In this document: piece after piece, positions 35,047 through 43,783 of the stretch | Layout: the number at the start of each line of letters is the position of its first letter | How positions within the stretch are numbered: the stretch's first letter is position 1 | Assembly (NCBI RefSeq): GCF_026278345.1 | Contig: NZ_CP111085.1 | Coordinates: 2,616,001 to 2,680,000, forward strand | Direction of reading: 5' to 3' | DNA length: 64,000 bases | DNA from: Tellurirhabdus rosea | GTDB taxonomy: Bacteria > Bacteroidota > Bacteroidia > Cytophagales > Spirosomataceae | Position numbers and translations under genes: made by a program | Notes under the pieces: generated by a model | Told to the model about the DNA's origin: nothing | Database searches by the model: none | Seen by the model: only the letters and a program-made list of their open reading frames with translations

Positions 35047-35108
35047 ACAATAAACAAGAAATGCCATATCTCACAGATATGGCATTTCTTGTTTATTGTT
35101 TAAGGCTG
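35038..35108. terminator. Perfect 34 bp palindrome serving two convergent genes
   Basis: The arms 35038-35071 and 35075-35108 are exact reverse complements with a 3 nt loop (CAC). The left arm starts CAGCCTTAAACAATAAACAA. Each arm encodes the last Gln-Pro codons and the TAA stop of its own gene (the carboxypeptidase-like gene on plus, ricT on minus). T-rich tracts lie inside the stem, so it can act as a bidirectional terminator. Confidence 0.85.
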
Positions 35109-36350
35109 CGACTTGGTCCGGTCCGCGGGCGGGTTGCGCCGGGGACGTTCCGGAGCCTTGGCGGCCGGGGCCGCAGGTGGCGGCGCGGCAGCCGACGCTT
35201 CAGCCGGTTTCTTCTTCTTTTTCTTCTTTTTCTTCACATCGACCCGGTTGCTGAATTTTTTGTCCAGCTTTTCCAGATCGCTGTTCAGCGAAGTGCCTTT
35301 TTGGGCTTCCTTGCGTTCCCCAATCGGCTCCAGTACGTCGAACGACTCAGGAATAACGCCCTGTTTGTTCAGTTCGATAATCTGCTGAACGCGGGCGATG
35401 GGCAACGGATACCAGGTGCTTTCGGTGCTGTAGCCAAACCACATGATGCGCCGGAAAATGTCCGTTTTCTGGAGAGTCGCGCGGCCTTTCTGAGTTTCCA
35501 GCGGCTTTTCCACCTGCGGAATATCGCGCAGCGCGTCCATGTAGGTTTCCAGCTCGTAGTTCAGGCAGCACTTCAGCCGACCGCACTGCCCCGACAGTTT
35601 GCTGGGGTTGAGCGACAGGTTCTGGTAACGCGCCGCCGAAGTCGTGATGTTCTTGAAGTCCGTCAGCCACGTAGAGCAGCACAGTTCACGTCCGCAGGAC
35701 CCGATGCCGCCGAGGCGGCCGGCCTCCTGCCGCAGGCTGATCTGCCGCATTTCTACCCGAATCTTGAACTCGGATGCCAGCAGTTTGATCAGTTCGCGGA
35801 AGTCTACCCGTTCGTCGGACGAGTAATAAAACGTCGCTTTCGTATTGTCGGATTGAAACTCCACATCCGACAATTTCATGTTCAGTTTCAGTTCCTTGAT
35901 GATTTCGCGGGTGCGGTACATCGTCGGCAGGTCGCGGGCAATGGCCTGTTCGTGCTTTTCGAGGTCCTTCTGGTTGGCCGTCCGGTGAATCACTTTCAGT
36001 TCGTCGTTGTACTGAACGCTTTTCTTCAGCATTTGCAGCCGGACCAGTTCACCCTGCAGGGACACGCAGCCGATATGAAAACCGGTCTGCATTTCCACCA
36101 CCACAAAATCACCCGTCGTCAGTTCCAACTGGTGCGGATTGCGGTAATATTCCTTCCGTCCGCCCTTGAACTTGACTTCCACCACATCGAACCGGCGCAC
36201 GGAAGGAGCTTCCATGTTACTCAGCCAGTCGAATACGTTCATCTTGTTGCAGCCACCCGTGCTGCAGGCTCCGTTATTGTTGCAACCCGACACGGTTCCG
36301 TCCTTCGTACGAGTTCCGCATCCGCCAGTTGTACATGATTTGCATGCCAT
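35100..36350 (-). CDS. ricT: RicT/PSP1-family protein
   Basis: 416 aa. The N-terminus is Cys-rich (ACKSCTTGGCGTRTKDG, about residues 2-35), as in Bacteroidota RicT. The PSP1 domain (about 55-285) has GCGRELCCSTWL and SGQCGRLKCCLNYE, the cluster-binding cysteines. A Lys-rich then Ala/Pro-rich tail follows (from about 360). In Bacillus, RicT with RicA/RicF controls RNase Y and biofilm genes. The stop is shared with the palindrome at 35038-35108. Confidence 0.9.
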   Translation of the reverse strand: MACKSCTTGGCGTRTKDGTVSGCNNNGACSTGGCNKMNVFDWLSNMEAPSVRRFDVVEVKFKGGRKEYYRNPHQLELTTGDFVVVEMQTGFHIGCVSLQGELVRLQMLKKSVQYNDELKVIHRTANQKDLEKHEQAIARDLPTMYRTREIIKELKLNMKLSDVEFQSDNTKATFYYSSDERVDFRELIKLLASEFKIRVEMRQISLRQEAGRLGGIGSCGRELCCSTWLTDFKNITTSAARYQNLSLNPSKLSGQCGRLKCCLNYELETYMDALRDIPQVEKPLETQKGRATLQKTDIFRRIMWFGYSTESTWYPLPIARVQQIIELNKQGVIPESFDVLEPIGERKEAQKGTSLNSDLEKLDKKFSNRVDVKKKKKKKKKPAEASAAAPPPAAPAAKAPERPRRNPPADRTKSQP

Positions 36351-36358
36351 AACTCTTT

Positions 36359-36492
36359 ATAGTTAAGAGTTAAAAGTTATGAGTTAAGAGTTATGAGTTA
36401 TGAGTTGAAGGTTAGTTACGTGCCTTCTGGTAAGCGGGCAAACTAACTTCTAACTCATAACTCTTAACTCATAATTCATAACTTGATAACTC
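36359..36492. repeat. AGTTATG heptamer hairpin
   Basis: The left half is AGTTAAG, AGTTAAA, AGTTATG, AGTTAAG, AGTTATG, AGTTATG in tandem. The right half is the complement (AACTCATAACTCTTAACTCA, ATAATTCATAACTTGATAAC). The centre is GTTACGTGCCTTCTGGTAAG. It spans the whole gap from the purD stop codon (36491) to just upstream of the ricT start codon (36350). Confidence 0.85.
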
Positions 36493-37780
36493 AGTCAGGG
36501 TACCGGATCAGGTCGAGCCCGATGTCTTTCCGGTAATATTTCCCGTCAAACTGCACCGTTCGGGCCGCTTTCTGGGATTTCTGCACGGCATTTTCCAGCG
36601 AGTTGGCAAGGGCTGTCAGGGCCAGTACCCGCCCGCCGTTGGTCAGCACGTGTCCGTTGTGGCCCGGAGAGGTTCCGGCATGAAAAGCCGTGACATCTTC
36701 CAGACCCGTAAGTTCGGTAATTTCCTTGCCTTTTTCATAGGCATCCGGATACCCGCCGGATACGACCACGGTGGTAACGGCAGTCTGGGGCGAAACCTGC
36801 AGTTGGACCTTATCCAGTTCGCCATCGGCCGCCGCCGTCAGCAGTTCTGCCAGATCGCTCTGAATGCGGGGCAGGACCACTTCGGTCTCCGGGTCGCCCA
36901 TCCGGGCGTTGTACTCGATAACGTAGGGCTCCTCCTTGACGTTCATTAGTCCAATAAAGATAAAACCTACGTACCGGATTCCTTCTTTCTGCAAACCGGC
37001 CAGCGTCGGTTTAACGACTTTCTCTTCTACTTTTTGCAGAAATTTAGCCGTTGCAAACTTCACCGGCGACACGGCACCCATCCCGCCCGTGTTCGGTCCG
37101 GTATCGCCTTCGCCGATGCGCTTGTAGTCTTTCGCTTCCGGCAGAATTTTGTAATTGACACCGTCCGACAGCACAAACACGGACAGTTCGATCCCGCGCA
37201 GGAACTGCTCCACGACGACTTTGCTGCCCGCCTCGCCGAACTTCTCACCGCTCAGCATGGTCCGCAGGACGTCCTGGGCTTCGGTCACGTTTTCGGTGAT
37301 AATCACGCCTTTACCGGCTGCCAGCCCGTCAGCTTTGAGCACAATGGGCAGCGAATGGCCGGACAGGTACTCCAGCCCTTCGTCCAGCGTTTCCGGCGTA
37401 AAGGTGCGGGAGGCCGCCGCCGGAATGCCGTGGCGAACCATAAACTGCTTCGAAAAGTCCTTGCTGCCTTCGAGCTGGGCGCCCACCGAGTCAGGACCGA
37501 TGATGCGGAGAGAAGAAAATTCAGGTTTGTTTCGGAAGTAATCGACCACGCCTTTGACCAGCGGCTCTTCCGGCCCGACCAGCAGCAGGTCTATGGCGTT
37601 TGTACGAACAGCCTCCGCGATCGCTTCAAAATCGGTGGCTGCAATGTTCAGGTTGGTGGCGTTTAGGGCCGTTCCGGCGTTCCCCGGCGCGACAAACAGG
37701 TTATCACAAAGAGGACTCTGGGCCAATTTCCACGCAAATGCATGCTCCCGTCCCCCGGAACCGAGTATTAGTATATTCAT
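36491..37780 (-). CDS. purD: Phosphoribosylamine--glycine ligase
   Basis: 429 aa. It is the second step of purine synthesis, joining glycine to phosphoribosylamine. Clear marks are MNILILGSGGREHAFAWKLA, VGPEEPLVKGVVD, the ATP-grasp DGLAAGKGVI and GFIFIGLMNVKEEPYVIEYN. The start is ATG 37780, which abuts a heptamer array, and the stop abuts another. There is no other pur gene adjacent. Confidence 0.97.
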   Translation of the reverse strand: MNILILGSGGREHAFAWKLAQSPLCDNLFVAPGNAGTALNATNLNIAATDFEAIAEAVRTNAIDLLLVGPEEPLVKGVVDYFRNKPEFSSLRIIGPDSVGAQLEGSKDFSKQFMVRHGIPAAASRTFTPETLDEGLEYLSGHSLPIVLKADGLAAGKGVIITENVTEAQDVLRTMLSGEKFGEAGSKVVVEQFLRGIELSVFVLSDGVNYKILPEAKDYKRIGEGDTGPNTGGMGAVSPVKFATAKFLQKVEEKVVKPTLAGLQKEGIRYVGFIFIGLMNVKEEPYVIEYNARMGDPETEVVLPRIQSDLAELLTAAADGELDKVQLQVSPQTAVTTVVVSGGYPDAYEKGKEITELTGLEDVTAFHAGTSPGHNGHVLTNGGRVLALTALANSLENAVQKSQKAARTVQFDGKYYRKDIGLDLIRYPD

Positions 37781-37852
37781 TGAATGAATAATGAATAATG
37801 AACAATGAATGAGCCTTTATAGTCGTCATCCCTTGTTCATTATTCATTCAAA
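37778..37852. repeat. AATGAAT heptamer hairpin between recQ and purD
   Basis: The left half is AATGAAT, AATGAAT, AATGAAC, AATGAAT; the right half is TTGTTCATTATTCATTCA. It abuts the purD start codon on one side and the recQ stop codon on the other. The same word is found inside the coding region at 4034-4064. Confidence 0.8.
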
Positions 37853-40069
37853 TTAGTTTGCTACTTCCGATAAAAACTTAATCCGCATCAGCCGCAGTTC
37901 TTCCTCCGTGACATCGTCGCCGCCAAAGTTGCGCAGGGCCACGGCGATGTTGTCGGTCTCGGCCGTCATGAAGTAATCGTAGATTTCCTCCTGCCGGTCG
38001 CGGTCCATAATCTGATTGATGTAGTAATCGAGGTTCAGACGGGTGCCCGAGTAGCAGATGTGCTCGATCTCCTCGATCAGGTCTTCCATCGACAGGTCTT
38101 TGGCTTCGGCGATCTCCTCCAGGTCCACTTTCCGGTCAATCTGCTGAATGATGAAAATCTTCACCTTCGATTTGTTGACCATCGATTTCACGACCACGTC
38201 CTTCGCCGTTTCGATGTCGTTTTCCTCGACGTATTTGGCGATCAGCTCGATGAACGGGCGGCCAAACTTAGCCACTTTTCCCATCCCGACGCCATTGATC
38301 TGCGCCATTTCCTCGCGGGTGGTCGGGTAGGTCGTCGCCATTTCTTCCAGCGACGGGTCCTGGAAAATCACGTACGGCGGCAGGCCCTTTTCTTTGGCGA
38401 CCTTCTTCCGCATGGCCTTCAGCAGACCGAGCAGCGCTTCGTCGTACGCGTTGCCCGAGCCCGAAGCCGTGGCCGAATTATCATCATCGTCGTTCTTGGT
38501 TTCTTCGACGATTTCGTAGTTATGATCTTTGGAAAGAGTAACCGGATACGGGTCTTCGAGGTAGGCGCGGCCCCGCTTGCTGAGCTTCAGAACGCCGTAA
38601 TTGTCGACGTCTTTGTCAATGTAGCCGTAAATGGTCACCTGCCGGACGAGCGAGCACCAGAAATCCCGGCTCTCGTTCAGCTCGGTTCCTTTGCCGTAAA
38701 CGGGGAGTTTGTTGTGTTCGTAGCTGGTGACGTACTGGTTTTCGGTGGCTGTCAGCACGTCGGCGATGTGATCGGTATCAAACCGCTGGTCGGTCTGGAG
38801 CACGGTCTGCAGGGCCAGCACCACTTCGTCCTGCGCCTTGAAACGCTCGGTATGCTTCACGCAGTTGTCGCAGAAGCCGCAGTCCTTGTCCATGTACTCG
38901 CCGAAATAGCCCAGCAGCTGGCGGCGGCGGCAGACCCCGAGGTTGGCGTACGACACCATTTCCATCAGCAGATGGCGGGCATTGTCGCGCTCGGTCACCG
39001 ACTTATCCTTGTTGAATTTCTCCAGCTTGACGATGTCGTCGTAGGTGTAGAACATCACGCAGTTGCCTTCCAGCCCGTCGCGGCCCGCCCGGCCGGTCTC
39101 CTGGTAATAGCCTTCCAGCGACTTCGGGGCGTCGTAGTGAATCACAAAACGCACGTCCGGCTTGTCGATGCCCATTCCGAAGGCAATCGTAGCCACGATA
39201 ACGTCCACTTCCTCGTTCAGGAAGGCGTCCTGGTTGTTCATCCGCGTCTGCGGGTCCAGTCCGGCATGGTACGGCAGCGCCTTGATATCGTTGACATTCA
39301 GCAGTTCGGCAATTTCCTCTACCGATTTGCGGCTGAGGCAGTAGACGATACCCGACTTGCCTTTGTTATTTTTAATGTATTTGATGAGCTGCTTTTTCTC
39401 GTCGATTTTCGGCCGGACCTCGTAGTACAGGTTTTTCCGGTTAAACGACGTTTTGAAGACCGAGGCGTCTTCCATCTGCAGGTTCTTGATGATGTCCAGC
39501 TGCACTTTCGGCGTGGCGGTGGCCGTCAGGGCGATGACCGGCAGGTTGCCGATGCTGTCGATGATTCCCCGGATTTTGCGGTATTCCGGCCGGAAATCGT
39601 GGCCCCATTCCGAGATACAGTGCGCCTCGTCGATGGCGACAAAGCAGATGTTGGCCCGTTTCAGAAAATCGAGGTTTTCTTCCTTGGTCAGGGACTCCGG
39701 AGCGATGTAAAGCAGTTTCAGCGTGCCGTCGAGCGTATCCCGCTTGACCTTGTTCATTTCCGCCTTCGTCAGCGTCGAGTTCAGAAACTGCGCGTTGATG
39801 CCGAACGCGTTGAGCTGGTCGACCTGGTTTTTCATCAGGGCGATGAGCGGGGAAATGACAATTGCCGTACCATCGCACACCAGCGCGGGCAGTTGGTAGC
39901 AAAGCGACTTACCGGCTCCGGTGGGCATAATGACGAACGTATTCTGTCCACCCAGGATGCTGCTGATAATAGCCTCCTGATCGCCCCGGAACTGGCTGAA
40001 GCCAAAAATTTCTTTAAGTTTTTCTTTCAGAGTGACTTGTACCGTCTGGTCTGCCTGCTGCGTTATCAT
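37853..40069 (-). CDS. recQ: ATP-dependent DNA helicase RecQ
   Basis: 738 aa, 3'-5' helicase in recombination and fork repair. Walker A is [17 protein letters not shown], Walker B is [20 protein letters not shown]. The zinc site [20 protein letters not shown]...CDNC is present (about 395-420), then RQC. An HRDC domain follows near 540-615 after an acidic DDDDN stretch. A further C-terminal region extends past HRDC. Start ATG 40069. A strong divergent promoter for kdsD lies in the upstream gap. Confidence 0.96.
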   Translation of the reverse strand: MITQQADQTVQVTLKEKLKEIFGFSQFRGDQEAIISSILGGQNTFVIMPTGAGKSLCYQLPALVCDGTAIVISPLIALMKNQVDQLNAFGINAQFLNSTLTKAEMNKVKRDTLDGTLKLLYIAPESLTKEENLDFLKRANICFVAIDEAHCISEWGHDFRPEYRKIRGIIDSIGNLPVIALTATATPKVQLDIIKNLQMEDASVFKTSFNRKNLYYEVRPKIDEKKQLIKYIKNNKGKSGIVYCLSRKSVEEIAELLNVNDIKALPYHAGLDPQTRMNNQDAFLNEEVDVIVATIAFGMGIDKPDVRFVIHYDAPKSLEGYYQETGRAGRDGLEGNCVMFYTYDDIVKLEKFNKDKSVTERDNARHLLMEMVSYANLGVCRRRQLLGYFGEYMDKDCGFCDNCVKHTERFKAQDEVVLALQTVLQTDQRFDTDHIADVLTATENQYVTSYEHNKLPVYGKGTELNESRDFWCSLVRQVTIYGYIDKDVDNYGVLKLSKRGRAYLEDPYPVTLSKDHNYEIVEETKNDDDDNSATASGSGNAYDEALLGLLKAMRKKVAKEKGLPPYVIFQDPSLEEMATTYPTTREEMAQINGVGMGKVAKFGRPFIELIAKYVEENDIETAKDVVVKSMVNKSKVKIFIIQQIDRKVDLEEIAEAKDLSMEDLIEEIEHICYSGTRLNLDYYINQIMDRDRQEEIYDYFMTAETDNIAVALRNFGGDDVTEEELRLMRIKFLSEVAN

Positions 40070-40167
40070 CTCAAATCACGGAGGTTACTTGTCTTAGTTA
40101 TGATCGTTTGTGTGCGTTACATATGGCCTTCCAAAACAATATCCGGCCGAGGCCGGACGGCATCTTC

Positions 40168-40197
40168 TTGAAGACCCTGGGTTTTGCTGTATCTTTG
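40168..40197 (+). promoter_or_regulatory. Promoter of kdsD
   Basis: TTG (40168-40170), a 19 nt spacer and TATCTTTG (40190-40197) form a full Bacteroidota-type promoter. It lies 39 nt before the TTG start codon of kdsD. Confidence 0.8.
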
Positions 40198-40236
40198 TCT
40201 TATAAAATTAGTTAATCCATTTCGACAAAAGCAACG

Positions 40237-41214
40237 TTGAAACTAGTTAAAAAAAATATTCGCTCAACGGCACAGGCGGTTCTGCTTGCAGAATCGGAGG
40301 CAATCCGTCAGGCTGTTGAAAGTATTGATGAAGAATTTGAACGAATTGTAGAGACTATCCTGCAAAGTTCGGGCCGGGTTGTCGTGACAGGCATTGGAAA
40401 AAGTGCCATTATCGGGCAAAAAATTGTGGCCACCCTCAATTCGACCGGAACGCCCGCCCTTTTTATGCACGCCGCCGATGCTATTCACGGCGACCTGGGT
40501 ATGATCCAGTCCGACGATGTGGTCATCTGCATTTCCAAAAGCGGCAACACGCCCGAAATAAAAGTACTGGTTCCCCTGCTAAAACGCACGGGCGTCCGGC
40601 TGATTGGCTTTGTCAGCCAGACGAATTCCTATCTGGCGGCCCACGCCGACTTTGTGCTGCCCGCTCCCTGCGAGCGCGAGGCCGACCCGCTCGACCTGGC
40701 CCCCACCACCAGCACCACCGTCACGCTGGCCATTGGCGACGCCCTGGCCGTCAGCCTGCTCGAAGCGCGGGGCTTCACCCGGCAGGATTTTGCCCGCTAC
40801 CATCCCGGCGGCTCGCTCGGCAAAAAACTTTACCTCAAAGTCTGCGACCTTTACCCGCACCACCAGGTGCCGCAGGTGCCGCTCGCCGCGACGGTTCACG
40901 AAGTGATTCTGGAAATGACGTCGAAGCGGCTGGGCGCAACCGCCGTGGTTGATGAAGCAGGCTTACTGGCCGGTATCGTGACGGATGGCGACCTGCGCCG
41001 CATGCTGAGCCGCCACGGCACCCTGCACCTCGAAGGGCTGCACGCCCGGGACATCATGACGCCCTCCCCTGTGAGCGTCGCCCCCGACGATTACGCCAGC
41101 GAAGCCCTGCAAATCATGCAGAGCCGCAGCATCACCCAGCTCGTCGTCGTCGAAAACGGCCGGGTGCTCGGCTTCGTGCACCTGCACGACCTGCTGAAGG
41201 AAGGACTCGTCTAG
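40237..41214 (+). CDS. kdsD: Arabinose-5-phosphate isomerase (KdsD/KpsF)
   Basis: 325 aa with a TTG start at 40237 (translated as Met); no in-frame ATG occurs near the N-terminus. The SIS domain (about 30-175) has VTGIGKSAIIGQKIVATLNS and CISKSGNTPEI. Two CBS motifs follow (about 205-325). It converts ribulose-5-phosphate to arabinose-5-phosphate for Kdo in lipopolysaccharide. The rare start codon may keep expression low. The downstream gap is a two-layer hairpin. Confidence 0.95.
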   Translation: MKLVKKNIRSTAQAVLLAESEAIRQAVESIDEEFERIVETILQSSGRVVVTGIGKSAIIGQKIVATLNSTGTPALFMHAADAIHGDLGMIQSDDVVICISKSGNTPEIKVLVPLLKRTGVRLIGFVSQTNSYLAAHADFVLPAPCEREADPLDLAPTTSTTVTLAIGDALAVSLLEARGFTRQDFARYHPGGSLGKKLYLKVCDLYPHHQVPQVPLAATVHEVILEMTSKRLGATAVVDEAGLLAGIVTDGDLRRMLSRHGTLHLEGLHARDIMTPSPVSVAPDDYASEALQIMQSRSITQLVVVENGRVLGFVHLHDLLKEGLV

Positions 41215-41220
41215 AAGTAA

Positions 41221-41308
41221 AGAATTATGAGTTATGAATTAAGAGTTGGCTCCGCCGGTTAGCTTACTCTTCGGCGGAGCCAACTCCTAATTCATAACTC
41301 CTAATTAT
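41221..41308. repeat. Two-layer hairpin, GAGTTAT outer and GGCTCCGCC inner
   Basis: The outer half has GAATTAT, GAGTTAT, GAATTAA, GAG units and its complement (TCCTAATTCATAACTCCTAA). The inner stem is 13 bp perfect, GTTGGCTCCGCCG/CGGCGGAGCCAAC (41245-41257 and 41272-41284). It lies between the convergent kdsD and DUF4293 genes. Confidence 0.82.
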
Positions 41309-41787
41309 CTGAGTCGATTAGACTCCTGCACCAGCTTTTCGTCGCGGCGGATGAAGCGGTTGGCGAACATGTTGCAAAGCAGGGCAACGACGATGGCGTA
41401 GAAGCCGGTCGTGAACTGTCCCTGGTCGCTGGGGTTGAAAAAGTCCTTGCCCTTGTAGAGCGTCAGGTACAGCACAGAACCCATCAAACCCGTCAGCAGC
41501 AGCGCGTTGACGGCACACATGCCCATTTGCAGAACCCGGTTACGGTACTGGAAGATGGTGTAAATGGATACGCCAATAATCAGCGCCGCCAGAATGGCGA
41601 CGTAGTAAGCGGGCGTCACCACGGAAGAGGCCGTAGCGCCAACCATTTTGGTATGCGTGAGCCGGAGGGCCGTCAGTTCGGCCACTTCGTTATTGACGCC
41701 CAGTTTCTGCCAGATCGTCGTGCTGAGTACGACGCCCATCGCGACGGCAATTACGGCAAGAAACAGGGTCTGAATGCGTTGAATCAT
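41305..41787 (-). CDS. DUF4293 membrane protein
   Basis: 160 aa with four transmembrane helices (about 3-22, 58-78, 88-108, 124-145) and a short charged C-terminus (RRDEKLVQESNRLR). MIQRIQTLFLAVIAVAM is the DUF4293 start. The family is restricted to Bacteroidota and has no known function. It stands alone; the mnmD gene is divergent upstream. Confidence 0.85.
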   Translation of the reverse strand: MIQRIQTLFLAVIAVAMGVVLSTTIWQKLGVNNEVAELTALRLTHTKMVGATASSVVTPAYYVAILAALIIGVSIYTIFQYRNRVLQMGMCAVNALLLTGLMGSVLYLTLYKGKDFFNPSDQGQFTTGFYAIVVALLCNMFANRFIRRDEKLVQESNRLR

Positions 41788-41789
41788 GA

Positions 41790-41880
41790 TGTTAGTTTGT
41801 AGTTTCCTGTTTATGGTTTATAGTTCGGAGGAAGTATCTATCTCTAAATGATAAACGATAAACCCTAAATTTTTCCGGTC
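41790..41880. repeat. Weak GTTTATG heptamer array
   Basis: Units GTTTGTA, GTTTCCT, GTTTATG, GTTTATA, GTTCGG are followed by partly complementary words (AAATGATAAACGATAAACCC). It fills the gap between the divergent DUF4293 and mnmD starts. The pairing is imperfect. Confidence 0.6.
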
Positions 41881-41894
41881 GCGAAGATACAAGG

Positions 41895-42569
41895 ATGAAC
41901 TTGGAAAATAAAACAGAAAGCCGTCTGGTAGTTACCGCCGACGGCTCGCATTCGGTCTGGAAGCCTGAGACCGGCCAATATTACCATTCCGTGCTGGGCG
42001 CGTTGCAGGAATCGCAGCGGGTTTTTATCGAACTGGGTCTGGAGGCGGCTTTCGAGCGGTTCGAGGAAGTACGCCTGTTCGAGATGGGCTTCGGCACGGG
42101 GCTCAATGCCTTGCTGACGCTGCTCGAAGCCGAAAAACGGCAGAAACGGGTGAAATATACGACCGTGGAAGCCTATCCCCTGCCGCTTCTGGAAGCCCGC
42201 TTGCTGAACTTTGATGAAGTATTGGATACGCACTTCACCGTCGCCCTGCACGAAACGCCCTGGGGCGAGCCGGCTGAACTGAGCCCCTTTTTCAGCCTGA
42301 CCAAATACCAGACCCGTTTGCAGGACTTCCGGATGGGCAAGCGGTTTAATCTCGTATACTTCGATGCCTTCGCTCCCAGCAGCCAGCCCGAACTCTGGAA
42401 CGTCGATGTTTTCCAGCAGCTTGCCCGGATGATGCTCCCCGGCGGCCTGCTGACGACCTACTGCTCGAAAGGGTACGTGCAGCGCAACCTGAAAGCCGCC
42501 GGATTTACCGTCGAAAAGCATCCCGGTCCGGCGCGGAAACGGGAAGTGCTGCGGGCGATTTTACAGTAA
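41895..42569 (+). CDS. mnmD: tRNA 5-methylaminomethyl-2-thiouridine methyltransferase MnmD
   Basis: 224 aa. It is the stand-alone methyltransferase half of MnmC that finishes mnm5s2U at the tRNA wobble base. EMGFGTGLNALLTLLEAE is the SAM-binding loop and YFDAFAPSSQPELW the active-site loop, with YHSVLGALQES near the N-terminus. No FAD domain is attached, as usual outside the gammaproteobacteria. The last 9 bp overlap the convergent sulfoxide reductase gene. Confidence 0.93.
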   Translation: MNLENKTESRLVVTADGSHSVWKPETGQYYHSVLGALQESQRVFIELGLEAAFERFEEVRLFEMGFGTGLNALLTLLEAEKRQKRVKYTTVEAYPLPLLEARLLNFDEVLDTHFTVALHETPWGEPAELSPFFSLTKYQTRLQDFRMGKRFNLVYFDAFAPSSQPELWNVDVFQQLARMMLPGGLLTTYCSKGYVQRNLKAAGFTVEKHPGPARKREVLRAILQ

Positions 42570-43046
42570 CTTCGTAATCAGCGCGGCTACTTTCTCCAGT
42601 TCGCGGGCGTCCACTTCGCTGAAATCGGCTAGTTTGTCGCTGTCCACGTCGAGTACCATCGCCACTTCGCCCGCCTGGTCGAAAACGGGCACGACAACCT
42701 CCGATTGGGAGAGCGAACTGCACGCGATATGCCCCGGAAACTGCTCTACGTCCGGCACCAGAATGGTTTCCCGGCGGGAATACGCCGCGCCGCAGACGCC
42801 CTTGTCGAAGTTGATGCGCGTGCAGGCAATCGGTCCCTGAAACGGGCCAAGTACCAGTTGAGACCCTTTTTTGAGGTAAAAACCGACCCAGAAGAAACCG
42901 AAAGCTTCTTTCAGTGCGGCGGCGATATTGGCCAGATTGGCCGTCAGGTCCGGCTCGCCGGTGGTCAGGGCTTCCAGTTGAGGCAGCAGGCTGTCGTATT
43001 TGTCCTGCCGGTTGTCTGTTTGAGGAATAAGGAGTGTTTCGGCCAT
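42561..43046 (-). CDS. Free methionine (R)-sulfoxide reductase, GAF-domain type
   Basis: 161 aa from ATG 43046; the longer frame adds nine residues. A single GAF domain carries the three catalytic cysteines C75, C85 and C109 (PIACTRI, GVCGAA, HIACSS) with the same 10 and 24 residue spacing as the E. coli enzyme (C84, C94, C118). It repairs oxidised free methionine. The gene overlaps mnmD by 9 bp at the 3' end. Confidence 0.93.
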   Translation of the reverse strand: MAETLLIPQTDNRQDKYDSLLPQLEALTTGEPDLTANLANIAAALKEAFGFFWVGFYLKKGSQLVLGPFQGPIACTRINFDKGVCGAAYSRRETILVPDVEQFPGHIACSSLSQSEVVVPVFDQAGEVAMVLDVDSDKLADFSEVDARELEKVAALITKLL

Positions 43047-43067
43047 GTCGAAGAAGTTGGTTGGTTC

Positions 43068-43161
43068 AACCACGGAGTAGCGCGGAGTTTTGCACCGAGT
43101 TGAATAGAGTTTTTAACCCCTCTGTGTCACTCTGTGAAAAACTCCGCGCCACTCTGTGGTT
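43068..43161. repeat. CACAGAGTG-type hairpin
   Basis: The left arm is AACCACGGAGTAGCGCGGAG and the right arm ACTCCGCGCCACTCTGTGGT, with CTCTGTGTCACTCTGTG words in between. It lies between the sulfoxide reductase start and the stop of the next gene. Confidence 0.75.
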
Positions 43162-43167
43162 AAAAAA

Positions 43168-43662
43168 TTACACAGTTTGCGTTTTGAAATACCGCTTTAA
43201 CCACGAGTCGCCCGCCCGGACCTGCCAGTTTACCAATTCCCCTTTTGTCGCAATCAGATTGTTGAAAATGGGCGTTTCGGGCGTCAGCTGACAATCAGCG
43301 ACGGCGGCTTTGATCTGGGGCAGCGGCAGCGTATGGACCACCCCATCAGCCGAAACAAAGGCGACCGAACGGTCGAAGAAGTCCGTTTGCAGCGCCAGCC
43401 CCAACTCCCGGACCCAGCGGACGGACGCATCGATGGAGCAGCCGCTGGGCGGGTGGTGCTGTTCGTCCACGGCAATCAGGATGAAGCGGTGGTGCAGCAC
43501 GGCCGCCGAAGCGAGCAACGGAGTCCCGTGAGCGGCCCAGTTGTTGACGGCCGGTTGAAGTTCGGCTTCCAGCGACGCTACCTCGGCGTCGGTCAGCGGG
43601 CGCGACGACTGGTAAATCCACAGCCGCGCGGTATCGGGGAGGTTGTTGAAAGCGGTATGCAT
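43168..43662 (-). CDS. Conserved Bacteroidota protein of unknown function
   Basis: 164 aa, soluble, no signal peptide. The text NNLPDTARLWIYQSSRPLTD, then FILIAVDEQHHPPSGCSIDA (C and S/D pattern) and IFNNLIATKGELVNWQVRAG looks like a conserved small family that I recall being labelled as an ABC-transporter ATPase by error: there is no Walker A or B motif. Function unknown. Its stop is a few bases from the hairpin at 43068-43161. Confidence 0.7.
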   Translation of the reverse strand: MHTAFNNLPDTARLWIYQSSRPLTDAEVASLEAELQPAVNNWAAHGTPLLASAAVLHHRFILIAVDEQHHPPSGCSIDASVRWVRELGLALQTDFFDRSVAFVSADGVVHTLPLPQIKAAVADCQLTPETPIFNNLIATKGELVNWQVRAGDSWLKRYFKTQTV

Positions 43663-43677
43663 GAGAGTACGTTTTAA

Positions 43678-43780
43678 AGTCGTAAGTCATTTAGTCGTAA
43701 GTGGCTTCGCCAAATTCTCATCTGGCGGAGCGACTTACGACCGCAGCGGAGGACCGCTTACGACTAAATGACTTACGACT
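43678..43780. repeat. Two-layer hairpin with AGTCGTA outer word
   Basis: The outer arms are 24 bp, perfect: 43678-43701 and 43757-43780, starting AGTCGTAAGTCATTTAGTCG. Inside are GGCTTCGCC and GGCGGAGC, and then CCGCAGCGGAGGACCGCTT. It lies directly after the stop of the CCG-domain gene. Confidence 0.85.
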
Positions 43781-43783
43781 CCT

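Noticed and set aside
36359-36492. Possible CRISPR array in the AGTTATG repeats
   Set aside because: The units are 7 nt with no spacers, and no cas gene is near.
38060-40171. 703-codon frame antisense to recQ
   Set aside because: RecQ motifs are complete on the other strand; this frame is rich in His/Val/Phe/Gln, as expected of a GC-rich shadow.
43168-43662. ABC-transporter ATPase label for the 164-residue protein
   Set aside because: No Walker A, Walker B or signature motif is present.
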